64,000 nucleotides of DNA, from the NCBI GenBank assembly GCA_944472155.2, contig OX235272.1:19390354-19454353 (forward strand), given 5' to 3'. Within the stretch, counting starts at the first letter, position 1. Each line of letters starts with the position of its first letter. The stretch is from Trichobilharzia szidati. Its lineage: Eukaryota; Platyhelminthes; Trematoda; Strigeidida; Schistosomatidae. Below the pieces are notes generated by a model, which saw nothing but the letters and a program-made list of their open reading frames with translations, searched no databases and was not told the DNA's origin. A program made the position numbers and the translations under genes. Of the stretch, positions 52,690-63,164 are shown piece by piece.

Positions 52690-52915
52690 TATTGGATGTC
52701 CAATAGGCTCAGCGGTAGAACGCTCTTCAACCACGCATGTGGTCTGCGTTTCGATTCCCAGCCGATGCACTCCTGAACCTTGCTAAGCCGATATTAAGGC
52801 CAGTATAAAGAGAAAGTTGGGTGTGAGACTAGCAGCCTCATCCTGTGAAAAAAGAAAGCTCAAGTTTGCAGCCCTGTATTCCACGCGGAACGTTATACGA
52901 TAGAAAAAGATTCCT
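52690..52915 (+). repeat. SINE-C copy, plus strand
   Basis: Head TAGGCTCAGCGGTAGAACGC with B box GTTTCGATTCCCAG; body CCTTGCTAAGCCGATATTAAGG, AGTTGGGTGTGAGACTAGCAGCC; tail CAGCCCTGTATTCCACGCGGAACG. The best full-length SINE-C here. Confidence 0.65.
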
Positions 52916-52969
52916 CAGTGTAGAACTGGTACCGGCCTTTAACTACACCTTTATTTATTCCCACTGGCA

Positions 52970-53135
52970 GGTGTTATTGAGCACGAAGAATTAAGTTCCC
53001 AGATCAACGACTAACATATATGACTGGCTCCATACAGGAGCAGTTGAATTGATAGATACAATGGGAAGAGGAGGCTAATCCGTTTAGTAACTTCGTCTTT
53101 CGATTGAGAAATCACACAACACAGACAGGTTACAA
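52970..53135 (-). pseudogene. PLE-A-like GIY-YIG start fragment
   Basis: Minus sense: FL-SKDEVTK, YQFNCSCMEPVIYVSR, then ELNSSC. It follows the 20.40-20.27 kb remnant in order. No intact motif. Confidence 0.45.
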
Positions 53136-53149
53136 TGAGATTTACCGCT

Positions 53150-53580
53150 TTATGCATCAACCAACTAAATCGTTATTATTCTACCTGATCATGCTTATTT
53201 ATACTTTCACAAGGTTCGTTAATTTTAGTCGACAATAAATAAAGAAATACAATCAATCCTCTTATTAAGCAATAATTATAAATGATTGAAAAATCAATAA
53301 TACATTTTCAAATTCTAGTCAGTCAGTAATTGTAGTTTAAGCAAATATGTGGAATATATCTCACTAGAAATAGAAAAGTGTGTATAGCACATGCTTCTAC
53401 TGTTTCATCATATTTATATATATGAAAATATTCTTTCACTATGCATGTAACATATATATTGACCATGTCACATGTGAGTTGAACTCAGTCACATGCATGC
53501 ATAATCGACCAGAGGATCAGATCAGTTAGTTAGTTAGTTAGTCTATTTTAACATTAAGAAAATGGTGGAACTATCGAATA
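53150..53580. other. No gene; TTAG microsatellite
   Basis: GTTAGTTAGTTAGTTAGTC lies at about 53524-53542. Otherwise unassigned AT-rich sequence. Confidence 0.4.
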
Positions 53581-54115
53581 GTTATTTATTATTGTCATTA
53601 TTATTTGCACCTTGGTTTCTAAGTGGAATACACGGCTTCAGATAGACAACACTACTTCACTTAGTTCTCTGAAGTCTTTCTCTCAGATGGCTCAATGATT
53701 GCCTGTAGGCGCTTATTTCCTCGTCACATAGTTTTTTCCTGAATCACCCTAGAACCTGAGCCCAACTCATCGTTTCCCCTTTGGGTTACATACACTCTAG
53801 TGATGGCCTGGCACGCAATGTCACTCAATGATATTCTTAGCGTATGCTCCTCAATCCATCTACGTTTTTTCTGCTTATTTGTTGGGTTTGCTAACTAACC
53901 ATCAGGCCAGCTATCTGACCTTCAGTTTCGAGTCAGCGAACGCAGGTGTTGGTAGAAGTCTGTACTAAGGCGTTAGAAATGCTTTGGGCGACGTGTGTGT
54001 GCGCCAAGTAAGTCTCTGAAGCATAAAGGAGCACTGACTGACTTCACATGAGTGTTGAGATTCAGGTCTTCCTCCTTGCGCTGTATAAGTACTGCACATT
54101 ATCACACTGATTTCA
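53580..54115 (-). mobile_element. Old RTE-like copy
   Basis: Begins with ATTATTTGCACCTTGGTTTCTAAGTGGAATACACGG and follows the RTE 3'-end order (CTCCTCAATCCATCTACG, CTGACCTTCAGTTTCGAG). Diverged beyond translation. Confidence 0.55.
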
Positions 54116-54244
54116 AAGTAAAGAACTAAACTAAGGTTTATTAGTAATGGATGAGGTTTTGCACTGAAAACTAGAAATAATCACATGAAAGTTCAGTTTC
54201 AACCCAGTGGTTGAAGCATCGTGGCGATCGTTTTGTAATCAGTG

Positions 54245-55685
54245 ATATATTGTTCAGAGGGAGATTTGTCGTATCCCACTGAATCTTTCCAATGGACTCC
54301 ATATTCGTCTACCATCTATTTCTGAGACTATAGGCATACGACCTATTAAGTTTGACCAATTAAGACTTAACCAACTGACAGTATCACCACTAGCCCTTAA
54401 TTATAATTTCTAATCCCTTTTTGTTATCATCCTTTAATCCTACTACACATTCATCAAAACACAGTTTATTTACTTATTGATATAAGAATAAGACTTGGTC
54501 ACTGTAGTAGAGTATAATTCTGTTACGGATAAAATTTTATTTTGATAAAATTAAACAGAATTAAACAGTAATATCTACTGATTACGTTTCGAGCAAAAAT
54601 TATTGCTCATTATAATATCAAAGTACTTACACAACTTTCTCGCTTCATTTATATACATGGGTAAAAATTGATTAGATATTTGAATAAAATCAATATAAGA
54701 CAAAGTAATAAATAATGTTAGCGTTTTGAGAGTTTGGTTTGTAAGGATTAGCTTTGTTTATACGAGTCTGACCACGGATTGATATGAGTTAGAGAAACAT
54801 TGAAAACTATGGAATACTGGATAACTAGCTGTTAGTACGGTAGTACGCATCCACTGCCAGGGTTCGAAGTCACAACCTTCCAGTTACAAGGCAAGCTCAG
54901 ATACCATTCAGCCACTGGGACATTATTCAATGGCCAGCCCATGAATTCTAACTTCTACCAATTTATGATTTAGCGCGAACACCAATCAATGTCATCGGTG
55001 GGAGATCCATCCTCACACTTGACTGGAAAAACCTCACTGGTCATTACTTCTCATTAGAATTCCTGGGTTCGAATCCTGGCAGTGCGTGCGAACTGCCGAT
55101 GATTCCCGAAAACTAGAATGAAACAGCTGGCTGTCCAGTATTCCCTGGTTTTCAATGTTTCTCTAACTGATATCAATCCGTGGTCAGACTCGTACAAACA
55201 AATCTAATCTTTACAAACGAAACTCTCAAAACGCTAACATTATTTATTACTTTGTCTTATATTGATTTTATTCAAATATCTGATCAGTTTTTACCCATGT
55301 ATATAAATGAAGCAAGAAAGCTGTGTGAGTACCTTGATATTATTATGAGCAATAATTTTCGCTCGAAACGTCATCAGTAGATATTACTGTATAATACTGT
55401 TTAATTTTATCAAAAAAATTTACTTCCCTTGTTATCTAGAATTACTTAACCAAGCTACTTGGTTTTCATAGCCTTTATCGACAACTACGTCTACCTGGAC
55501 ATTTGTTTGTTTAATCATGCTGGTTTTCAATTTTATTAATAAAAGAACTATCATTACAATTATTGTGACTAACTGCACAATATATATCCACAGTCTTATC
55601 ATCTCATTGACAAATCACCAAGATTGGCTTATACTTAACATTTATTTGTAAAGTTATGCATGTTAGAGTTCAATTTTGCCCACAT
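54245..55685 (+). mobile_element. PLE-A remnant interrupted by an alpha/PLE-C fold-back
   Basis: 54260-54345 is the late GIY-YIG coding part (RIPLNLSNGL, then TIGIRPIK). 54345-54475 and 55430-55680 are two halves of the tail found uninterrupted at 544-930. The hammerhead that should follow is missing. The insert is the fold-back listed next. Confidence 0.6.
54480..55425. repeat. Large fold-back, arms about 340 bp
   Basis: 54540-54880 and 55065-55420 are reverse complements. From outside in: PLE-C tail (hairpin and CGAAACG), a GAGAGTTTGGTTTGTAAGG block, the alpha 3' body, a decayed hammerhead and the B box (GGGTTCGAAGTC complement and GGGTTCGAATCC). The 180-bp centre carries alpha 5' body from the minus unit. 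The right hammerhead keeps GAAACAG..CTGTCCAGTA but reads CCGAUGA at the core. Confidence 0.7.
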
Positions 55686-55689
55686 TTCC

Positions 55690-55775
55690 AGAAGCAATCG
55701 CTATAAAACGCCTGAAGTTTGATTTATGTGTTCAAAAACAAGCAGTCATCAGTCTTTCCACATTCGGGTAACTGG
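55690..55775 (+). pseudogene. PLE-A GIY-YIG C-terminal fragment
   Basis: Reads EAIAIKRLKFDLCVQKQAVI in plus sense, the conserved end of the PLE-A ORF. Confidence 0.5.
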
Positions 55776-55779
55776 ATGT

Positions 55780-56030
55780 ATCTATTCTCTGTTTCATTTG
55801 ATTACGTAGTCTCTGGCTTTAACCTCTTCCCCTTTGTTATAGTGTTACTTCACTTGCCTCTTGATTTCAGTTGAGCTCACCAAATTGTTACTCAATGTTG
55901 TATTAGCTTCTCATCATCGTATCTACCTCTCGTCTTTATTAGGCAACTCCTTTACCATTGTGTCCAAGCATTTGCTTTTTGTTTAATCTGTGAGTACTGT
56001 TTATTAAATTATGGAAAATTCCCATTGTAA
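55780..56030. other. No feature recognised
   Basis: Probably PLE tail sequence, but too diverged to place. Confidence 0.3.
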
Positions 56031-56117
56031 CATATAGAAAATGAAAACAAATGATTCAACGAAGAGACTCTTTTCAACGAAGGTATCATCAAGCTGTACA
56101 ATCGTATATATATATAT

Positions 56118-56795
56118 ATGGAGAACGAGTCTAGCATTGATTTCCTCGATGTGAACTTATCAAGGAGGACCGATGGAACTCTGAAGAGATCGATTTATCG
56201 TAAGCTGTCATGGAATGATCAACTGACAAATTTCAACAGCTGGGTAGCGATTGGTCGTAAACGAAACCTGATCTGGTCGCTTGCCACTCGTATTCGGCGC
56301 ATATGTAGCTCTGATACTGTGGAAGATGAGTTATACATCTTGAGGAAAATCCTAATAGAAAATGGATTTCCACCACGTTTTATAGATAAGAATATACATT
56401 CAAATCCTAAAAAACGTGACTTATTAACCGTACCCAAGAAAATACTGTACATGAGCTTGGAATTCAAGGGGGACTTAGCTTCCGATATCATGAAACGAAG
56501 GATATCACAGTCCCTGAAAAGAACTTTCCTTGCTGCATCTCTGAGAATAGCCTTTACTAGTCGACCATTATTGTTCAATAACCTGAAGGACAAGATCCCG
56601 CTGTCGACCAACTCTGTATGTGCTTATCAATTCACCTGCCCGTGTGGAGCTAGGTATACCTGTCGTTCGACTCGAGTTTTGTCCAAGAGGGTACAAGAAC
56701 ACTATCCTGCATGGTTACAAAAAGGTGGTAGTGGAGCAATAAGAAGCGCGATCATTGAACATCTCTGGTCGATAATGATCACCCTATCTCTATAG
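56118..56795 (+). pseudogene. PLE-A RT C-terminus, linker and GIY-YIG, frameshifted
   Basis: 225 residues open. Residues 5-35: F-L-D-V...R-K end of the RT. 60-150: charged linker. 165-220: YQFTCPCGARYTCRSTR and RVQEHYPAWLQKG, where YIG is Y-T-C, removing the motif. A CT duplication near 56763 (CATCTCTGG versus ATCTGG in the 24.6-kb copy) shifts the frame. The remaining 60 residues (FKVIYKAKSNLPKT, AEAFAIETEKPDLCVQKKF) follow to about 56958 in another frame. Confidence 0.8.
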
Positions 56796-57451
56796 CCTCC
56801 GCCTTCAAAGTCATCTACAAGGCAAAGAGTAATCTACCCAAAACCCTACGTGCCCGACTCATCTGTTGTATTGCTGAAGCTTTCGCTATCGAAACAGAAA
56901 AGCCAGATCTCTGTGTGCAGAAAAAGTTCGTTCAACCCCTCCAACTTTCATGGTCTTAATCCCTCTATGCTAAAGTATGGTAATCCCCAATCATATTTTA
57001 AGCTCTACCAATTTTTTCATCGCTTCATTTTTGTCTATTCAGTTTGTATACTCTTCCTTATTAAGTCAATTGTTACTATTACTACTCTCACTTTTAATTA
57101 TCCCCGGTATTATTTCACTTGTTCCATTTGTCATTCTAAATCAATTCCTTTATGCAACATTAAATTCTATGCTATCGAATTTCATGCAATATTACATAAC
57201 GTTATTATTTTATCCGATTTGTCTACTAATCTTATAATTGCACACCCTTTTTCAAGTTCTATCCATCCTATGAATTATTCTATATATGACATTAATTTGC
57301 TTTGCCACTTGACCTTTAACTACGATTATAATCACAAACATTTTAGTTTTAATTGCACTTCATATTATTATTATTATTTTAAGCATTCACACCTATGTTT
57401 CAATTCCCTCACCGGATATAACTTCTTAAAAACCATATATATACGATTGTA

Positions 57452-57491
57452 CAGCTTGATGATAAATTCGTTGAAAAGAGTCTCTTCGCTG
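57452..57491 (+). ncRNA. Hammerhead-like motif in the PLE-A terminal repeat
   Basis: CAGC (57452-57455), UUGAUGA (57456-57462, C3 to U), weak stem II, GAA (57473-57475), AAGAG-U-CUCUU (57476-57486), C57487, GCUG (57488-57491). Stem I pairs perfectly. The same layout recurs at 13.72, 25.30 and 52.24 kb and, with a perfect core, at 940 and 19.86 kb. Activity is doubtful because of C3 and stem II. Confidence 0.45.
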
Positions 57492-57519
57492 AATCACCAC
57501 TTGTTTTGATTTTCTACTG

Positions 57520-58970
57520 TTTATTACTTTTGGAGTCTCCTGTCAACTGATATTATGTAACACATTCCCGCGTATTTAAAAATTATTCTGTACATAAACT
57601 TAATTAATTTCTTTAGGCTGTATGGAGCTGATAAGAAGCCGACTAAGTAAATAAATAAATAAATAAACGAAATAAATGATGGTACCATCTTATTCTGCAC
57701 AAACCGCTATCCTTGCTTGATTCAAATTCATAAAAGCGAATGAGTGTATATAGTTAGGTATTCTTCAGTGGAGTTAACCCAGGATACCGTTAGGGATCGA
57801 TTCTAGGGGACATAAGGTCACGAATCTAGTCCGTTGACCTTTGAGTTATCTATAAACACTTCTATTCAAGTCTTATATGTAAGCTTAAGGAAACTGAAGC
57901 GTTTTTCTCCAGAATTTAACTCTTGACTGTAAGTTTCAAAGTAACAAATATTTACCATGCTAAGACATTCAGGTCACGAATGATATGCTTAAGAACCAAC
58001 TGTTCTGTGTATAAATTAATCAGAGGATTGTGACCAGTTAAGTCATTTCTTGTCTTAAAGGGTAGAGGTGTGATTCGTAGGATTAAGCGAACAACTTTCA
58101 ACCGATGGGCCCCAAGTTCGAATCCAACCTCACATTTTACTTGAGTTTTAGTAAAAAGAAAGTATTTTTTTCTCGAGATCTGCTGATCAAAAAAATATCA
58201 ATATTGTCAATATGCTAAGACTAACACACGACATGTGACTGTGCACTGTGCAAATACACAATCAACAATAGTCTGAGAAGATATGCTCACTCTGTAGAAC
58301 TTTCAATACTGGTATTCCATTAATTCTATTAATCTCTTTTCTAATGCATTTCCATTAATTTTCAAAACAGTATATTCGAATTACTGTTTACAATTCTAGG
58401 ATGATGGTAGTACATCTATCAGAAGAGACTTTAAGCCTATCTCTCTCAAAATAATAGTGGGGACAATATTGAAGGGAGAATTTCCAAAATATATAGTATA
58501 ATATATTCTTTTAATAATGATGTGTGAGAAGAGCTTTCATATATATACGTAACTATAGGAGAGGAGTTTACTATATGTTCATTCAGTAGGTTACCATAGT
58601 GATGTACGTGTAAACAGTCACAATCCTCCAACCACTATCTTCCCTATAAAATCATAGTATAAACATGATTGCGTTGAAGACTGTATCGATCAGTTTCTAT
58701 TTAAAGATACACATTTAAACAACAGAGAACAAGGCATTCTTGAAACACTTATTAATGTTAAAAAAATGATTTGTACCTGATGAACACGCTTTTGTAATGT
58801 AGAGCGGATTGGTAACTTTTTTTTCCATAGTTTGATAGTATATAAATTGATGGTAACTTAAACTACAAAAAATTTTAATCTTTATATTCCGGATGCATTC
58901 ATCTTATAATGTTTTCTCTATTACTTTTCAAACATTGAAGTATGAAATGTTATTATTTATAACCATTGTA
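57520..58970. other. Long stretch without recognised gene
   Basis: AT-rich. An AAATAAATAAATAAATAAA microsatellite lies at 57648-57666. A weak tRNA-like B box (AAGTTCGAATCC at 58110-58121) and a 61-codon minus frame (58631-58446) have no supporting context. Confidence 0.4.
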
Positions 58971-58981
58971 ATTTCAGGTAG

Positions 58982-59034
58982 TTTGCAGCTGATGAGAACC
59001 TGTGAAATAGAATGATATCATTTTATACTACAAA
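58982..59034 (+). ncRNA. Candidate hammerhead outside any recognised element
   Basis: UUUGCAG (58982-58988), CUGAUGA (58989-58995), GAACCUGU, GAA (59004-59006), a 20-nt perfect hairpin (59007-59026), A59027 in a UAUA context (NUH satisfied), CUACAAA (59028-59034). Stem I pairs 6 of 7. Stem II is very weak, which is the main doubt. No link to the window's other families. Confidence 0.35.
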
Positions 59035-59154
59035 TCTGGTCTTTCTTTCTCTATCGAAATTTATCAAGGGAACCAAATGTATGAAACTTTTGGAAGTATT
59101 GTTTGAAAATGAGCGATAGTGAGTTAAGTATAACTATCTGAGCTGACACTTAAT

Positions 59155-59520
59155 ATTATTATTATTCCCTTGCGTTCCGAACGGAGTTTAGGCTTTCAGC
59201 ATCACATCTTCGTTTCATCCTGTAGAAAGCAACTCTTAGTCCATTCATTGGCTGTCATCTCCTTCTCACACGATCTTCTCTATTTCACCCTAAGACCAGG
59301 GTCTAACTCATCGTTTCCTATTATGATTCCACACACGCGATGATCTGGCGTGCGATTTCACTCAACGATATCCAATCCATGTCTATTTCCTTCACCATAT
59401 TTTTTGGTGACACATTCTTGGTGAGCTCGTTCCCAAAGTTCTCTGTTGCTTATCCTTTCTGACTGGCCATCTGATCTTCAGTGCCGAGTGAAGAAATATC
59501 AAATGAGAAATCGGCGTGCA
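59155..59520 (-). mobile_element. Old RTE-like 3' end
   Basis: ATTATTATTATTCCCTTGCGTTCCGAACGG at the 3' end, then TCACACGATCTTCTCTATTTCACCC, and CTGGCCATCTGATCTTCAGTGCCGAG. Diverged. Confidence 0.6.
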
Positions 59521-59744
59521 AAACAGACGAGAAAATGAAGGCATTAAAAGCAGTCCACTATTAAGATTGATCTGTGTAAGGAGTTACCTTTGCGTACAGA
59601 TTGAATGCTGACTTTTCCATCTGTCGCGTTTGAATTTATTGCCTAAAGTCTGTCACATCATTTGATTCATTTTCCGGTACACCTCTTATTAAAGCGTTGA
59701 ATTGTGGGATAATGTAATCACATCGGTTAGATTACCCTTGATGT

Positions 59745-60790
59745 ATTCATCAGATCGCCACATTACGGATCATCATTGAACAAAGCTTCGAATGGCAGTC
59801 ACCTCTCTATCTCGACTTCATCGACTATGAAAAGGCCTTCGACAGCGTCGATCGAGAGGTGATTTGGAAACTTCTTCGCTACTACCAGGGGGTGCCACCG
59901 ACAATTATACGACTCATCCAACAGCTGTATGACAATGCCGATGATATATGTCTCATTTCCCACAAACTGGAAGATATGCAACAAGTTGGAAGAAGAAGCA
60001 TCAAAGACAGGCCTACACTTTAGGTGAACATAGAGAAAACAGAGGTGATGAAGATTCCTGGGCAACACCACCACCAACAACAAAAACAACAACAGACAAC
60101 AGTCAGCATAAATGGGAGGAACCTGAAAGAAACAACCTCCCTTACCTACCCACCTGGGAAGCATCGTTTCAACTACAGGGGTATACAACTGATGAGGATA
60201 TCAAAGCAAGAATCGGAAAAGCAAGACAAGCTTTCACTTCTCTCAAGTCTGTGTGGAGGCCAACAGCACTCGGCATGAAAACGAAGATAAGATCCTGGTT
60301 TTCAACTCCAATGTCAAGTCAGTTCTACTCACTATACGGATCGCAGACTTGCACTGCGCGTCATAAACGGCATCTCAAACAAACTACAGACCTTCGTTAA
60401 CAGTTGTCTTCTCTCAATACTCAAGATCAGATGGCCAGTCGGCCAGAAAAGATCAGCAACAGGGATCTCTGGAAGCGAACCAACCAGGAACCGATTGTCA
60501 AACAAACAGGCAGGAAGAAATGGAGGTGGATTGGCTGGTCATACTCTGAGGAAACCATCAAGTGACATCACTAGACAGGCCATTGCTCGAGTGGCCCCTG
60601 AATGAAAGGGAAGCGGCGAGTTGTTCGTCAGTGGAATGGTGACTTGGAGGAGGTCATGTGAAGAGGAGATGAAAACGTGTGGGCAGACGTGGAGCCAGGT
60701 GAAGACTCTAGCAGAGAACTGAACGCAATGAAGATGCGCGGCTGAAGCCCTATATTCCTCTATGAATTAAAGGAAACAATAATAATAATA
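59745..60790 (+). mobile_element. RTE-2 copy with RT motifs B and C deleted
   Basis: Plus: ATLRIIIEQSFEWQSPLYLD then FIDYEKAFDSVDREVIWKLL (motif A), VPPTIIRLIQQLYDNA joined directly to DDICLISHKLEDMQQVGRRS. The segment that normally lies between (motif B and most of C) is missing. Then VNIEKTEVMKIPGQHHHQQQ, SINGRNLKETTSLTY, KARQAFTSLKSVWRPTALGM and SQFYSLYGSQTCTARHKRHL. The C-terminal block and tail AATAATAATAATAG (60776-60790) follow. Several frame breaks. Confidence 0.82.
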
Positions 60791-61019
60791 GATTACCTTT
60801 AGATATACAATTCAAAGTGTAGAAAATACCCACCAGGACATTAGGGAGAAAAAAAACAAGAAGTTCAGCAAAGATACCTTTCCAGCGATTTCATTCATCT
60901 TTACTGAACTTCTTGTACCATTCAAATTAACAAAGAAGTACTATTGAGAAATTTTAGTTGTTGATTTATCCATCTATTATTCCCTCCCCTCACCCTGTGG
61001 AGGGTGTTCCTCACAAAAA

Positions 61020-61360
61020 ATAAAAAGGTGAATGCGAATGCCTGGTGCTTACAACCGGACTGATGAACATGCTAGTCTGCCTAGGGAAGCTGAAAAACTC
61101 TGATTTCAAACCTATAGTGTACTTGGGCTTCAGAATGTGAACTGATCGATTGTCGGATGAACCTGTTTTGGTCACTGGAGTCGATAAGAACGCGGCCCCG
61201 TTGCCTTGTAGATCAGACTTCAAGTCAAATGCTTGGGAGAGGGTTCGCTTAGACAACCACTTGCGTCGGTTTGGGCATCTGGGAAGTATTACCAATCCTC
61301 ACACAAAGTATGAGATTTTGTGTAGCGCATCTGTTGGTGCTCATAATGTACCAAGTTTGC
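61020..61360 (+). repeat. Unnamed repeat shared with 18.99-19.33 kb
   Basis: See the first copy for shared blocks. A 120-codon plus frame runs over it (61150-61512), but the sister copy does not conserve a frame, so I do not call a gene. Confidence 0.45.
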
Positions 61361-61439
61361 TTCAAAATGATAATGGTAATAATAATTTATCTATTATATG
61401 GCTTAGAAGTTTATCGGACATGAATGTGACACTTGAAGT

Positions 61440-62030
61440 GACGGATGCTGAATTTTCTTTGTTTTATCCCTTCACGTTCCCGGTGGATCACAGAGCTTCA
61501 AAGTTTCGGTAGTAGTAGTGTAACAACAGAAGACAAGGGCCAGGCAACAGATCGTTTATTACGAAAAATCAACACGTATTTATAGATTTTTATGTACATT
61601 ATTGTAGGTCAATGTTAGTAGGAAATACAGTCTGTTGATTGGTTGTTTCTCACACAAAGTTAACCTTGCATCTCTTGTGGCTGTGTCAGTTCGTCTATAT
61701 GTTAACTGTAACCGCCTGTCTACCTTGACCTTTGACCTCAATTACTGTCAACCAATTTGGCCAGCAACCATCTCTCACCACAACATGACTAATATTTGAT
61801 ACATAAACATTGACCTCAATTACTGTCCACCACTTGGTTAGTAGACAGCTCTCACCACAGTAGTTCTATGTTTACGAGATGGGGTCACTTTCCTCACACT
61901 CAACCTTCCCTCTTTACTGGCTCTACTATCGGCTTAGAGAGGTTTAGGAGTGCATCGGTCGGGGATCGAACCTCAGATCACATGCGTGGTTAGCGAGCAC
62001 TATATCGCTGAAAAACTGACTCACAATGGA
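61440..62030 (-). repeat. SINE-C copy split by a solo LTR
   Basis: The tail (CCTTCACGTTCCCGGTGG, 61469-61486) and the body and head (61864-62025: CACTCAACCTTCCCTC, B-box complement GGGATCGAACCTC, palindrome-like CACATGCGTGG) are halves of one minus SINE-C. They are separated by the LTR at 61519-61859. Confidence 0.6.
61519..61859 (-). mobile_element. Probable solo LTR with 4-bp target duplication
   Basis: On the minus strand 341 bp begins TGTGGTGAGAGC and ends CTTCTGTTGTTACA (TG...CA). Direct repeats GTAG flank it (61515-61518 and 61860-61863). It contains a TATA-like CTATAAATAC (about 61585-61576) and a downstream AATAAA (61560-61555), the usual LTR order. Inside is a diverged tandem copy of a TGACCTCAATTACTGTC block (61735 and 61811). 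No internal retroviral-type coding region is present. The family is not identified. Confidence 0.6.
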
Positions 62031-62374
62031 TGCTGAATACAAGTGATTAATATAAAGTTTAACAAATGACTCAAGAAAGCGAAGCATAAAAGCATGTTTC
62101 GAGTCTCTGGCCTGAGACAAACCTGGTCCATCACTGATGAGCTTGGTCCCCAACGAACACGATGGGCATTCAGTGTCCAGATCCTTACGATCTTGAAAAA
62201 AGACAAGCACAACTGATTGATGCTAGTGGTATACAACTGCGTACATCGATCAGTTGTATATTACCAAGGTTAAAGACGGCCATTATTATGTTACTTATCT
62301 CGTCCTACCACGTTGAATACATTTTATTTTGCACTTTCTAAAATTTAATCATATTTAGTTGTTTCACGTTAGCC

Positions 62375-62500
62375 CACAGATTGATATCAGTTAGAGAACC
62401 GGTGGAAACCATGGGGTACCAGACGGCTGTTTCGTACTAGTTTGGGACTCATCGATAGTATGCACCCACTGGGTTTCAAACCCAGGACCTATTGGCTACT
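62375..62500 (-). repeat. Alpha repeat, truncated
   Basis: Minus: GGGTTTGAAACCC (B-box region), GGTGCATACTATCGATGAGTCCC, AAACTAGTACGAAACAGCCGTC, GGTACCCC. GAAACAG and stem II are partly kept; core is UCGAUGA instead of CUGANGA. Confidence 0.6.
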
Positions 62501-62715
62501 AACCTGAAACAAATAGAATCCTTGCAAAACAATTCTTGAATATCTAGTTGTGACAGACGACTTTCATTTTCATCCATGAATTTCAAGCCACCATTTTTCT
62601 CACCTCCAGTCAATTACGCCATTGAATACTTAAGTACGTAAGATGTATTGTCAGTTTTACACTTCTAATGAATTTGTCATTTCTTTTCTAATCTCTAGGA
62701 TATTCTCATGTTTTT
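62500..62715. other. No feature recognised
   Basis: Unassigned AT-rich sequence. Confidence 0.3.
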
Positions 62716-62885
62716 TTTCTATATATTAACATTATTCGCTTAAATTCTGAGAGGAACATAGTGTCTTAGCGGCACATCTCTATCTCACCCGATTCTCTGA
62801 AATCATTTTTAGCTGACTGCTCTAGGATTGCATATAAGCTTTCATTGCTTACCTACCTACACGATCTCCTCTATGTCACCCTCGG
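62715..62885 (-). mobile_element. Old RTE-like 3' end
   Basis: TTAAATTCTGAGAGGAACATAGTG, then CTACACGATCTCCTCTATGTCACCCTCGG. Short and diverged. Confidence 0.5.
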
Positions 62886-63115
62886 ATGCCTCATATATTT
62901 TAATCTTTTTCATTCTCCCATTTAATTACGTATTATTAATGATTTCTTTTTTGATTTGACACTAGTAACTAGTGTGATGCGCCTAGTCCTCTCTTTGGTG
63001 CAGACTGAGTTCTATCAGTCAGGTTGTAATGTGGCCACCATTCTAGGTAGCTCGCCACCACGGTGTACATTGTTTGTGATGATATTAGATGGTTGGAGGC
63101 AATCGGCCACAGGAA

Positions 63116-63164
63116 GCCTTGGACCTACGTTTCGTGCTAGTTGGCACTCACCAGTCAGCAAGGC
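63116..63164 (-). ncRNA. SINE-D hammerhead with a 4-nt core insertion
   Basis: GCCUUG, CUGA, extra CUGG, UGA, GUGC/GCAC stem II, GAA, ACGUAGGU, C, CAAGGC. The same insertion as the plus copy at 63.47 kb. Predicted inactive. Confidence 0.6.

Larger units (their letters stand above)
56030..57520 (+). mobile_element. PLE-A copy with terminal inverted repeats, best conserved
   Basis: Inverted arms at about 56035-56112 and 57438-57517 (ACGAAGAGACTCTTTTCAACG versus its complement). The coding part starts mid-RT: SSIDFLDVNLSRRTDGTLKR then the linker VEDELYILRKILIENGFPPR and YMSLEFKGDLASDIMKRRIS, then GIY-YIG. The tail is almost the same as 24.8-25.3 kb. RT active site is not included. Confidence 0.85.

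Noticed and set aside
56850..57509. A 219-codon plus-strand frame
   Set aside because: Its start overlaps the real PLE-A C-terminus in a different frame and the rest is AT-rich tail; F/Y/S-rich composition is typical of chance frames here.
61150..61512. A 120-codon frame as a host protein
   Set aside because: It lies over a repeat whose other copy does not keep the frame, and it ends in a SINE-C tail.
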